A DNA stretch of 15,996 nucleotides from Chloroflexi bacterium 13_1_40CM_68_21 (GTDB lineage Bacteria; Chloroflexota; Limnocylindria; P2-11E). This document shows positions 1 through 7,211 of the stretch, in pieces; within the stretch, counting starts at the first letter, position 1, and every line of letters begins with the position of its first letter. The DNA is taken from contig MNEO01000026.1 in NCBI GenBank assembly GCA_001917735.1, positions 1 through 15,996 on the forward strand, read 5' to 3'. Made by a program: the position numbers and the translations under genes. Under the pieces are notes generated by a model that was given only the letters and a program-made list of their open reading frames with translations, was not told the origin of the DNA and made no database searches.

Positions 1-1159
1 CGCGGTCGCCCGCGGCCAGATCCGCGACCGCGGCGCGCACGTGGCCGTCCGCGCCCTCGACAATCGCGTAGCCGCGGCCCAGCACAGCGAGGGGCGAGAG
101 CGTGAGGAGCCTCCGCTGCACCGAAACCGCGCGCACTCGGCGGGCGGGCACCGCCCGGGCGATCGCGCGATCGAGCGTGCGGCGCGCCTCGTCCAACCGC
201 TGGCGCCGCACCGCGATGCGCATCGCCGGCGCGCGGCGATCGAGGAGGCGCCGCGCGGTGTCCAGGCGCCGTCGGCGGGCGTCGACGCGCTCGCGCACCC
301 GAGCGACCACTCGGCGCCACGCGCGCTCGGCCCGCTGCTGGTTCGCGCCGGCATCAGGGACGACGAGCTCGGCCGCGGCCGACGGCGTGGGCGCGCGCAC
401 GTCGGCGACGAGGTCGGCCAGGGTGATGTCGGTCTCGTGGCCGACCCCCGAGCACACCGGCCGCGGGAATCGTGCGAGCGCGCGCACCAGTGCCTCGTCA
501 TTGAACGGCCAGAGCTCCTCCGCGGCGCCGCCTCCGCGGGCGAGGATGACCACGTCGAGGTCGCGGAGCTGGGCAAGGCCGTCGAGCGCGTTGATCATCG
601 ACTCGACCGCGCCGATGCCCTGGACCTGCGCGGCCGCGAGGATCAGCTCTACACGCGGATCGCGGCGCGCGACCACCGTCTGGATGTCGCGCCACACGGC
701 GCCGACCGAGCTCGTGACCACGCCCACGCGGCGCGGAGCCGGCGGCAATCGGCGCTTGCGCTCCATCGCGAAGAGGCCTTCGGCCGTGAGGCGCCGCTTG
801 AGCGCCTCCAGGCGCAGGTACGCGTCGCCCGCCCCGGCCGGACGGAGGTCGTCGACCATGAGCTGGCATCGGCCATCGCGCGGATAGAGCTCGACGTACC
901 CGTGCGCGATCACCTTCGTCCCGTCGCGCGGCGTGAGCGCCACTTGCGCCGCCTTCGTCGCGAAGAGCGCGCACGAAAGCTGACCGACGTTGTCCCGCAG
1001 CGTGAAGTAGACGTGGCCCGCCGGCGAGACGCGCGCCTGCACGACCTCGCCTTCGATCCAGAGGTCCTTGAACTCGTCGCCCGACTGGATGTGCGCGGCC
1101 AGGCGCGTGACGACCTGGCCGACGCGAACGACACGGCTAGGCGCGCTCGAGATACTCAC
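1..1159 (-). CDS. xseA: Exodeoxyribonuclease VII large subunit, 3' end cut by window edge
   Basis: Large, catalytic subunit of exonuclease VII, which degrades single-stranded DNA to oligonucleotides together with the small subunit XseB. The frame runs open from a GTG at 1159-1157 to the left edge, giving 386 residues. It begins MSISSAPSRVVRVGQVV and continues with an OB-fold nucleic-acid binding region (WIEGEVVQARVSPAGHVYFTL). The catalytic region shows RGGGAAEELWPFNDE, then VGHETDITLADLVADVRAPTP, the family signature. A long Arg-rich coiled-coil-like stretch follows. The visible end, VADLAAGDR, matches the family's C-terminal lpGD motif, so only about 20 residues should be missing. The chosen GTG overlaps the efp 3' end by 23 nt and lacks a clear Shine-Dalgarno, so the start is less certain than the identity. 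No other ATG or GTG gives the usual N-terminus. xseB would be expected just beyond the window. Confidence 0.93.
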   Translation of the reverse strand, partial: MSISSAPSRVVRVGQVVTRLAAHIQSGDEFKDLWIEGEVVQARVSPAGHVYFTLRDNVGQLSCALFATKAAQVALTPRDGTKVIAHGYVELYPRDGRCQLMVDDLRPAGAGDAYLRLEALKRRLTAEGLFAMERKRRLPPAPRRVGVVTSSVGAVWRDIQTVVARRDPRVELILAAAQVQGIGAVESMINALDGLAQLRDLDVVILARGGGAAEELWPFNDEALVRALARFPRPVCSGVGHETDITLADLVADVRAPTPSAAAELVVPDAGANQQRAERAWRRVVARVRERVDARRRRLDTARRLLDRRAPAMRIAVRRQRLDEARRTLDRAIARAVPARRVRAVSVQRRLLTLSPLAVLGRGYAIVEGADGHVRAAVADLAAGDR

Positions 1160-1694
1160 CGGTCCGCGTGTCGACCTTGATCTTGTCGCCCCGCTCGACG
1201 AACAGCGGCACGTTCACGCGCAGCCCCGTCTCGACCGTCGCGGGCTTGGTCGCGCCGGTCGCGGTGTCGCCCTTGAGGCCGAGGTCGGTGTCCGTGACCT
1301 TGAGCACGACCGAGGCCGGAAGCTCGACCCCGATGGGCGAGCCCTCGTACTCCGAAAGCATCACGGTCATCCCGTCGGTGAGGTAGCTCACCGAGTCTCC
1401 GAGCATGTCCTCGTCGAGCGCGAGCTGGTCGTACGTCGTCGTGTCCATGAAGTGGTAGTGCGTGCCGTCGCGATACATGTACTGGACGTTGCGGTGATCC
1501 AGGCGCGCACGCTGAAAACGGTCGCCGGCCTGGAAGGTCTTCTCGATGAGGTCGCCCTTGCGCACGTTCCGGAGCTTCATGCGCATCTGTGCGCTGCCCC
1601 GCCCCAGCTTGATGTGCTGGAACTCGACGACCTGATAGAGGTTGCCGTCGAGCTCGATGGTCATGCCACGTTTGATCTCCCCGGTGCTGATCAC
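1137..1694 (-). CDS. efp: Translation elongation factor P
   Basis: EF-P binds between the ribosomal P and E sites and relieves stalling at polyproline. The 185 residues match the usual length. They show an N-terminal KOW-like domain (residues 1-65), a central OB domain with DHRNVQYMYRDGTHYHFMD, and the C-terminal signature GDKIKVDTRTGEYLERA. The loop normally carrying the post-translationally modified residue reads KLGRGSAQ, with Arg32 (CGG codon, 1601-1599) in place of the lysine modified in E. coli (K34). The start is GTG at 1694, sharing GTGA with the aroQ stop, with GAGGAGA about 11 nt upstream inside aroQ. Placement directly after aroQ and before xseA suggests co-transcription. Arginine here is known from EarP-rhamnosylated EF-P in Pseudomonas, Neisseria and Shewanella. 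No EarP-type modifying gene is visible in this window. Confidence 0.97.
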   Translation of the reverse strand: MISTGEIKRGMTIELDGNLYQVVEFQHIKLGRGSAQMRMKLRNVRKGDLIEKTFQAGDRFQRARLDHRNVQYMYRDGTHYHFMDTTTYDQLALDEDMLGDSVSYLTDGMTVMLSEYEGSPIGVELPASVVLKVTDTDLGLKGDTATGATKPATVETGLRVNVPLFVERGDKIKVDTRTGEYLERA

Positions 1695-2125
1695 GCTTTC
1701 TTCGTCTCCTCGATGAGCCAGCGTAGGGCTACCTCGTATCCGGCGACGCCCTTCCCGACGACCTGGTGCTCCGTCACCTGAGTGAGGAAGCTTCGACGGC
1801 GGAACTCCTCGCGCGTGGCGATGTCGCTGATGTGCACCTCCACGACCAAGAAAGGACAGTCCGCCACCGCATCGCGCAGCACGATCGAGGTGTGCGCGAG
1901 CCCGCCTGGATTGATGATGGCACCTGCGGCGTCGCGGTGTTGCTGGAGGAAGTCGATGAGCGCTCCTTCGTGGTTCGACTGGAACGCGACGAGGTCCGCA
2001 CCGGCTTCTCGCGCGATCTCGCGGCAGCGGGCTTCGACCTCCTTCAGGGTGGTCTGCCCGTAGATCTCGGGCTGCCGGACGCCGAGCAGGTTCAAGTTCG
2101 GTCCGTTCATGAAGAGGATCTTCAC
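1691..2125 (-). CDS. aroQ: Type II 3-dehydroquinate dehydratase
   Basis: Converts 3-dehydroquinate to 3-dehydroshikimate, the third shikimate-pathway step. This is the dodecameric type II enzyme, unrelated to AroD. At 144 residues it has the family's usual length. Visible motifs are NGPNLNLLGVRQPEIYG at 7-23, with Arg17 and the catalytic Tyr22, then FQSNHEGALID at 48-58, NPGGLAHTSIVLRDA at 72-86, and VEVHISDIATREEFR at 95-109, with the catalytic His98 and Arg105. The start is GTG at 2125, which overlaps the aroKB stop as GTGA. Its own stop overlaps the efp GTG in the same way, so it sits in the middle of a tightly coupled aro-efp series. All expected active-site residues are present. Confidence 0.97.
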   Translation of the reverse strand: MKILFMNGPNLNLLGVRQPEIYGQTTLKEVEARCREIAREAGADLVAFQSNHEGALIDFLQQHRDAAGAIINPGGLAHTSIVLRDAVADCPFLVVEVHISDIATREEFRRRSFLTQVTEHQVVGKGVAGYEVALRWLIEETKKA

Positions 2126-3714
2126 GCCGCGCGATCCCCGACGATCCTGGCCGCGGCGCGCAGGGTGCGCTCGCCGACGTCGATCACTTCGCTGAAGCGC
2201 CCGATCCGCCGGGGCAGGATCCAGCGCAGCTTCCCGGCCCGCGCCTTCTTGTCGCGGAGGACGAAGCTCCAGACCGCGCTCGGCAGCCGCGCGCGCGTTG
2301 GAAGCGTCGCGCGCAGGAGCAGCTGTTCGAGCTGGGGGCGCAGTGCCGGCGACGTGAGCTCGAGCAGCTCCGCCAGAGCGGTCGCGTAGACCATCCCTAC
2401 GGCGACGGCCTCGCCATGCGTCACGCGATACCCCGAAGCGGCCTCGTACGCGTGCCCCATCGTGTGGCCGAAGTTCAGAAGCTCGCGAATCCCGGCTTCG
2501 CGGGGATCCTGACTCACGATCGCGGCCTTCACCTCGGCGGCGATCGTCACCGCGGCGAGAAGGGCTCCGAGATCGCCGGTGCGCACGCCTTCGAGGCCAC
2601 GCCCCAGCTGCGCGACCGAGTCGCGGTCGGCCAGGAATGCGCTTTTCACCACCTCCGCTAGGCCTGACGACAGCTGCCGCGCGGGAAGGGTCGCGAGCAC
2701 GGTGAGATCGGCGAACACCGCATCGGGCGAATGGAACGCGCCGACGAGATTCTTCCCGGCCGCGATGTCGATCGCGGTCTTCCCCCCGATGGCCGCGTCG
2801 GCCATCGCCAGGAGTGTCGTCGGGATGTGGGCCACGCGTATGCCACGCAAGTACGTGGCGCCGACGAACCCCGCGAGGTCCCCGACGCTGCCGCCGCCCA
2901 GCGCGACGATGCCGCCATCGCGGCCGATGCCCTCGCGCGCGAGCGAATCCCAGAGCCGCGCGGCGACCGCAAGCCGCTTGGCGCCCTCGCCCGCGGGGAC
3001 GCGGAGCGTGATCGGCTCGAGCCCCACCGAGGCAAGCGATCTGGTCACGGCACTCTCATAACGGGACGCGGTGCGCGCCTCGTCGACGAGCGCGACCCGT
3101 CCGCGCCAGCCGAGGTCGGCCAGGTGGGGACCGACGTGGTCGAGGATCCCAGCGCGGATGAGGACGCGCGATGGCCGCTCCGCTCCCGCGACATCGATGC
3201 GCACCCCGCGCGCGGATACGAGCCACGCGGCGATCGCGCGAGCGACCTCCGGCACCGTCGCGCCGTCGACGTCGAACGTGACGTCGGCGTCGTTGTATGC
3301 CTCGCGACGCTCGCTCAACACCGAGCGCGCGCGGTCGCGCGGCGCGATGTGCTGGTGCGGCCGCTTGGCCATCGTCGCGGCGATCCCATCGGTCACGCGG
3401 TCGAGAGATCCGCGCAGTCCCACGATGAGACCGAGCTGCCGCATTCGGGCGCGGTTCGCGTCCCGGATCGGCGCACCGCCGCCGGTGTCAACGACCATCC
3501 ACGCCGGCGTCGGCTGCAAGCGCGCCAGCACGCTCGACTCGAGATCCCGGAACCGCTCCATCCCCTCGTCCTCGATCACCGCCTTGCAGGTCTTCCGCGC
3601 CCTCCGCTCGATCTCGCGATCGAGCTCGACGACGGCCGCTCCAAAGTGCCGGGCGAGGATCGGCGCGACGGTCGACTTTCCGATGCCAGGCGGACCGACC
3701 AGAAAGAGGTACAT
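2122..3714 (-). CDS. aroKB: Bifunctional shikimate kinase / 3-dehydroquinate synthase (AroK-AroB fusion)
   Basis: A 530-residue protein fusing two shikimate-pathway enzymes. Residues 1-170 are shikimate kinase: Walker A GPPGIGKST (7-15), shikimate-binding Asp32 and Arg56, the GGG loop at 78-80, and the lid followed by Arg136/Arg137 in ERREAY. Residues 180-530 are dehydroquinate synthase, which makes dehydroquinate from DAHP using NAD and a divalent metal: PAGEGAK (240-246), GGGSVGDLAGFVGATYLRG (273-291), ADAAIGGKT (305-313), and the predicted metal ligands Glu354, His417 (NFGHTMGH) and His433 (THGEAVAVG). Departures from consensus are RPHQHI where kinases usually have RPLL, GGGSVGD for GGGVVGD, and ADAAIGGK for VDSSVGGK. 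The start is ATG at 3714, sharing one base with the aroC stop (TGATG). An in-frame open stretch continues upstream to 4980, but it lies wholly over aroC and aroE and is a shadow. AroKB fusions are known in other bacteria, for example Thermotoga. Confidence 0.94.
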   Translation of the reverse strand: MYLFLVGPPGIGKSTVAPILARHFGAAVVELDREIERRARKTCKAVIEDEGMERFRDLESSVLARLQPTPAWMVVDTGGGAPIRDANRARMRQLGLIVGLRGSLDRVTDGIAATMAKRPHQHIAPRDRARSVLSERREAYNDADVTFDVDGATVPEVARAIAAWLVSARGVRIDVAGAERPSRVLIRAGILDHVGPHLADLGWRGRVALVDEARTASRYESAVTRSLASVGLEPITLRVPAGEGAKRLAVAARLWDSLAREGIGRDGGIVALGGGSVGDLAGFVGATYLRGIRVAHIPTTLLAMADAAIGGKTAIDIAAGKNLVGAFHSPDAVFADLTVLATLPARQLSSGLAEVVKSAFLADRDSVAQLGRGLEGVRTGDLGALLAAVTIAAEVKAAIVSQDPREAGIRELLNFGHTMGHAYEAASGYRVTHGEAVAVGMVYATALAELLELTSPALRPQLEQLLLRATLPTRARLPSAVWSFVLRDKKARAGKLRWILPRRIGRFSEVIDVGERTLRAAARIVGDRAA

Positions 3715-4862
3715 CAGCCGCGCGCGTCGATGGGATGAAGGCGGCGGCGGTAGCGCTCGACCGCCGCGCAGAGGTCGTCGACGTTGTCGTTGCCGAACTT
3801 CTCGCAGAGCGCGTCGGCGAGGACGAGCGCGAGCATCGCCTCGGCCACCACGCCCGCCGCGGGCACGATGCAGACATCGCTGCGTTCGACGTGGGCCGGC
3901 GCCGGCTCGCCCGTGCGAAGGTCGGCCGAGGGCAGTGGCTTCATGAGCGTCGAGATCGGCTTGAACGCGACCTCGAGAACGATGTCCTGGCCGTTCGTCA
4001 CGCCGCCCTCCAGGCCGCCCGCGCGGTTGCGCTCCCGGACGAACGCGCCGTCCCGAACGCCGATCGGATCGTGCACCGCGCTTCCGCGCTCGCCGGCCGC
4101 CGTGAACGCGTCGGCGAACTGCACGCCCTTCGCGCTCTGGATCGACATGAGCGCCTGCGCGATGCGCCCGTCGAGGCGGCGGTCCCACTCCGCGAACGAC
4201 CCGAGGCCAGGTACGACGCCGGTCGCCCGCAAGGCGACGACCCCGCCGAGGGTATCTCCGGCGTCGCGGGCGGCGGTGATGGCGGCGACCATGGCACGGC
4301 TGCGCTCGGGATCGGCGCTGCGGACCTCGCTCGCCTCGACCGCGTCGCGGTCGAAGCGCGGCTCGCCCACGACGTCCCCGATCGACTTCGTCTCGCTCGC
4401 GACCTCGGTCCCCACGACGCGGAGCAGCGCCTTCGCGACTGCGCCGGCGGCGACGCGGGCCGCCGTCTCCCGGGCACTCGCCCGCTCGATGACGTCCCGC
4501 ACGTCGGCATGCCCGAACTTGAGCGCGCCTGCGAGATCGGCGTGACCCGGGCGCAGCCGGGTCACCGGATCGGGTGGTTCGGCGACGGGCTCGACGCTCA
4601 TCACGCGCTCCCAGTTCACGGCGTCGCGGTTGGCGATCTCGAGTGCCAGCGGCCCGCCCGTGGTGCGGCCCTGGCGCACGCCACCGGTGATGCGAACGGC
4701 GTCCCGCTCGATCCGCTGCCGCGCACCGCGACCGTACCCGAGCTGCCTGCGCCGCAGGTCGCCGTCGATGTCCGCCGGCGACACCGCGAGGCCCGCCGGG
4801 ACGCCGTCGAGGACCGCGAGCACCTTCGGCCCGTGGGACTCGCCGGCCGTCAGGAGCCTCAT
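3714..4862 (-). CDS. aroC: Chorismate synthase
   Basis: Makes chorismate from 5-enolpyruvylshikimate-3-phosphate, the last shikimate-pathway step, using reduced FMN. At 382 residues it has the usual length. Visible signatures are GESHGP at 7-12 with active-site His10, RRRQLGYGRGARQRIERD around 37-54, RPGHADLAGALKFGHADVRD at 104-123 with His107, and ERASARETAARVAAGAVAK after it. The C-terminal RSDVCIVPAAGVVAEAMLA matches the third family signature. The start is ATG at 4862, overlapping the aroE stop as ATGA. The gene ends in TGATG with aroKB. AroA (EPSP synthase) and the DAHP synthase, which would complete the pathway, are not in this window. Confidence 0.97.
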   Translation of the reverse strand: MRLLTAGESHGPKVLAVLDGVPAGLAVSPADIDGDLRRRQLGYGRGARQRIERDAVRITGGVRQGRTTGGPLALEIANRDAVNWERVMSVEPVAEPPDPVTRLRPGHADLAGALKFGHADVRDVIERASARETAARVAAGAVAKALLRVVGTEVASETKSIGDVVGEPRFDRDAVEASEVRSADPERSRAMVAAITAARDAGDTLGGVVALRATGVVPGLGSFAEWDRRLDGRIAQALMSIQSAKGVQFADAFTAAGERGSAVHDPIGVRDGAFVRERNRAGGLEGGVTNGQDIVLEVAFKPISTLMKPLPSADLRTGEPAPAHVERSDVCIVPAAGVVAEAMLALVLADALCEKFGNDNVDDLCAAVERYRRRLHPIDARG

Positions 4863-5683
4863 ACCGGACGGGGAAGGGCAGCGCGCATGACTTCGAGCGG
4901 CGCGGGCACGCCCGTCCAGAGCTCGAACGAGCGCGCCGCCTGGTGGAGAAGCATGCTGAGGCCGTCCACGACGGTGACATTCTCAGTTGCCTTCGCTCGC
5001 TTGACGAGCGGCGTTTCTTCCGCGGTCGGTACCAGATCGATCACCCACATCGGCAGTCGCACGTCCTCCAGGGCTTCTTCGCCTTTCAGTCCGAGTGGGG
5101 TCGCGTTGACGACAGCGTCACCGGGCTCCCGGCCCCTGGGCCACGGGACGACCGCGGGGCGGCGACCATCGACCTCGATCGATCGCACCAGCGCTTCGGC
5201 GCGTGCCGGGTCACGGTTTGCGATGTCGACATTGTTGCTGTGCTCAAGCAGGGAGAGGGCGCACGCCCGCGCCGCTCCGCCGGCGCCGAGTATCAGGATC
5301 CGGTCGTCGGCGAACGGGAATCCCTCGGCCCAGGGGGTCCGGCGCGGCTGCGCTTCGAGCGCCTTCTCGAACCCGTACTTGTCCGTGTTGTACCCGATGA
5401 GCCGATCCGCGCGCGAAACGATCGTGTTCACCGCGCCGATTCGGCGCGCCTCGTCGTCGACCTCATCCAGCAAGCGCAGGACGGCTTCCTTGTGCGGGAT
5501 CGTCACGTTGGCGCCGAGGACGTCTTCGCGGCGCATACGGTCGAGTGTCGCGACGAGCTGGTCGTCGGCGGTCTCCTTTAGCTCATAGCGGTGTGGGAGA
5601 CCGAGCTTCGCGAACGCGGCGTTGTGCATCGCCGGAGAGAGCGAGTGCGCAACGGGATGTCCGATGAGCCAGACCTGACTCAC
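4859..5683 (-). CDS. aroE: Shikimate dehydrogenase (NADP+)
   Basis: Reduces 3-dehydroshikimate to shikimate with NADPH. The 274 residues show the substrate domain motif HPVAHSLSPAMHN (9-21), GANVTIPHKE (57-66) with catalytic Lys65, GAVNT (83-87), and GYNTD (97-101) with Asp101. The nucleotide loop GAGGAAR is at 133-139, NRD at 156-158 stands where NADP-dependent members usually have NRT or NRS, and the C-terminal VDGLSMLLHQAARSFELWTG is typical. The start is GTG at 5683, with only 3 nt between it and the mltG stop. The ribosome site is a weak GGAA lying at the mltG end, which suggests coupling. It opens the run aroE-aroC-aroKB-aroQ. Confidence 0.96.
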   Translation of the reverse strand: MSQVWLIGHPVAHSLSPAMHNAAFAKLGLPHRYELKETADDQLVATLDRMRREDVLGANVTIPHKEAVLRLLDEVDDEARRIGAVNTIVSRADRLIGYNTDKYGFEKALEAQPRRTPWAEGFPFADDRILILGAGGAARACALSLLEHSNNVDIANRDPARAEALVRSIEVDGRRPAVVPWPRGREPGDAVVNATPLGLKGEEALEDVRLPMWVIDLVPTAEETPLVKRAKATENVTVVDGLSMLLHQAARSFELWTGVPAPLEVMRAALPRPV

Positions 5684-5686
5684 GCG

Positions 5687-6829
5687 TCACTTATTTCCGT
5701 ATTTGACCCGATTGGCCTCGTGCTCCGCGAGGGTGGTCGCGAAGGCGTGATCCCCGGTGCCGTCGTTCTTCGCGACGAAGTAGAGATACGGAACGTCGGC
5801 GGGCTTCGCCGCTCCCTCGAGCGCGGCTTGCCCGGGATTGCAGATCGGCGTGGGCGGAAGACCCGCGACCTGATACGTGTTGTACGGCGAATTGACCTTC
5901 AGATCGTCGAGCGTCAGCTCGCGCCACACGCCGATCGCGTACTGGATCGTCGGATCCGCGTCGAGCTTCATGCCGATCCGAAGACGGTTGGCGTACACGC
6001 CGGCGATCTTGGAGCTCTCGCTGCGATCGCGGGCCTCACGTTCAACGACCGAGGCGAGCTTCACGATGTCGTAGATCGTCATCTTCCGATCGACCGCGGC
6101 CTGCCGGAGCGTCTGGCCGGCGCGGCTCTCGAACTGATCGAGGAGCGTGTCGACGACCTGCGAGGCGGTCGCGGTTGGCTTGAAGAAGTAGGTGTCCGGG
6201 AACAGGAACCCCTCGAGCGACGTCTCGGGCGTGAGGCCGGCAAGGACGATGTTCTTGCGCTCGCCGACGACCGCGGCCTTCAGGAACTCGTCCTTTGGGA
6301 TGGCCGGGAAGGCCTTGCCCACAGCCGCGGCGATCTCATTCAGGCGCCACCCCTCGATGACCCGGAGCACCGTCTGCTCCCCAGGCGCCTTCTCGAACAC
6401 GCGCGCGAGCTCCCGCGGCGTAAGCGCTGGAGAGATCGTGTACGTGCCCGACTGCAGCGAGTTCTCTCGGCTGGTGTCGTACAGCACGTAGGTGAACGCC
6501 AGAGCTTTGCGGATGAAGCCGTCGCTCTCGAGGCGGCGCGCGATCGCGCCCGCCGTCTCACCCCGCGATATCACGAAGCTCCGCGTTTCGGCTTTGGGGT
6601 CCTTAGCCAGATCCGGCTCGGGCCCGACGCGCTCCGCGACGAGCCCACGTATGAAGTCCTGTTTGAGAAGGGTGTCGTGCTCCTCGACCTGCGCGACGAC
6701 CGCGTCCACCGCGATCGGCCGGCCGACGATGACCAGCCCGACGATCGCGAGAACGATGACGATGATGAACGCGAGTGGGCCGCTCGCCGAGCGAGCCCGC
6801 GGCGCGCGTCTTGAGCCGCCTTCGCGCAT
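5687..6829 (-). CDS. mltG: Endolytic murein transglycosylase MltG
   Basis: A membrane-anchored lytic transglycosylase that cleaves nascent peptidoglycan and is thought to terminate glycan strands. With the ATG at 6829 it has 380 residues: a basic N-terminus, one transmembrane helix at about 18-36 (PLAFIIVIVLAIVGLVIVG), a LysM-like subdomain at about 84-145 (FVISRGETAGAIARRLESDG), and the YceG catalytic domain. The catalytic Glu is Glu263 in KLASVVEREA. Other signatures are LEGFLFPDTY (205-214), YANRLRIGMKLDADPTIQY (279-297) and SPYNTYQVAGLPPTPICNPG (314-333). An in-frame extension to 6970 exists, but it is Arg-rich and lies over ruvX. The ATG at 6829 shares TGATG with the ruvX stop and gives the expected short cytoplasmic tail. 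Confidence 0.95.
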   Translation of the reverse strand: MREGGSRRAPRARSASGPLAFIIVIVLAIVGLVIVGRPIAVDAVVAQVEEHDTLLKQDFIRGLVAERVGPEPDLAKDPKAETRSFVISRGETAGAIARRLESDGFIRKALAFTYVLYDTSRENSLQSGTYTISPALTPRELARVFEKAPGEQTVLRVIEGWRLNEIAAAVGKAFPAIPKDEFLKAAVVGERKNIVLAGLTPETSLEGFLFPDTYFFKPTATASQVVDTLLDQFESRAGQTLRQAAVDRKMTIYDIVKLASVVEREARDRSESSKIAGVYANRLRIGMKLDADPTIQYAIGVWRELTLDDLKVNSPYNTYQVAGLPPTPICNPGQAALEGAAKPADVPYLYFVAKNDGTGDHAFATTLAEHEANRVKYGNK

Positions 6830-7209
6830 CAGCGTGCGCGCTGCGCCAGGAAGTCTTCCAGGAGGACCGTGGCGGCGCCGGCGTCGAGGTCGCGCGCCCC
6901 GCGCAGAGCCGCCTCGCTCGTCGTGTGCCGCTCGTCGTAGAGCTTCACCGGCAAGCCGAGCGCTTCGCACGCGGCGGCGAAGCTACGCACTCGCATGGCC
7001 TGGTGCCCATCCTCACCGCGTAGCGTCAGCGGAAGACCGATGACGAGCTCTCCAACCTCCTCGTCGTGCGCGACCTTGCGGAGCGCCGCAAGGTCCGCGG
7101 CGTTGCTTCGGCGGGCGAGCGTGCGCAGCGGACGGACCAGGCCGTGCCTGTCGTCTCCTACAGCGAGGCCGATGCGACGGTCGCCGACATCGAGCGCGAG
7201 GTAGCGCAC
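6829..7209 (-). CDS. ruvX: Putative pre-16S rRNA nuclease RuvX/YqgF
   Basis: RNase H-fold protein of the YqgF/RuvX family, implicated in maturing the 16S rRNA 5' end and proposed as a Holliday junction resolvase. From a GTG at 7209 it has 126 residues, at the short end for the family. Motifs are LALDVGDRRIGLAVGD near the N-terminus with the first catalytic Asp, VIGLPLTLRGEDG, the YDERHTTSEA box, and a C-terminal LDAGAATVLLEDFL. The GTG was chosen because it lies 2 nt after the stop of the preceding gene, GGGA sits about 10 nt upstream, and the protein then starts directly at the first beta strand as is usual. The frame is open to 7299, but that extension lies inside the preceding gene. ruvX next to mltG is a common bacterial arrangement. 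Confidence 0.93.
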   Translation of the reverse strand: MRYLALDVGDRRIGLAVGDDRHGLVRPLRTLARRSNAADLAALRKVAHDEEVGELVIGLPLTLRGEDGHQAMRVRSFAAACEALGLPVKLYDERHTTSEAALRGARDLDAGAATVLLEDFLAQRAR

Positions 7210-7211
7210 GG

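Noticed and set aside
3715..4980. N-terminal extension of the AroKB frame across aroC
   Set aside because: The extension is Arg-rich low-complexity sequence in a different frame over aroC, and shikimate kinase begins naturally at the ATG at 3714.
3735..5588. A plus-strand open frame of 617 codons antisense to aroC and aroE
   Set aside because: The same compositional artefact: aroC and aroE are certain on the other strand and the antisense product has no family resemblance.
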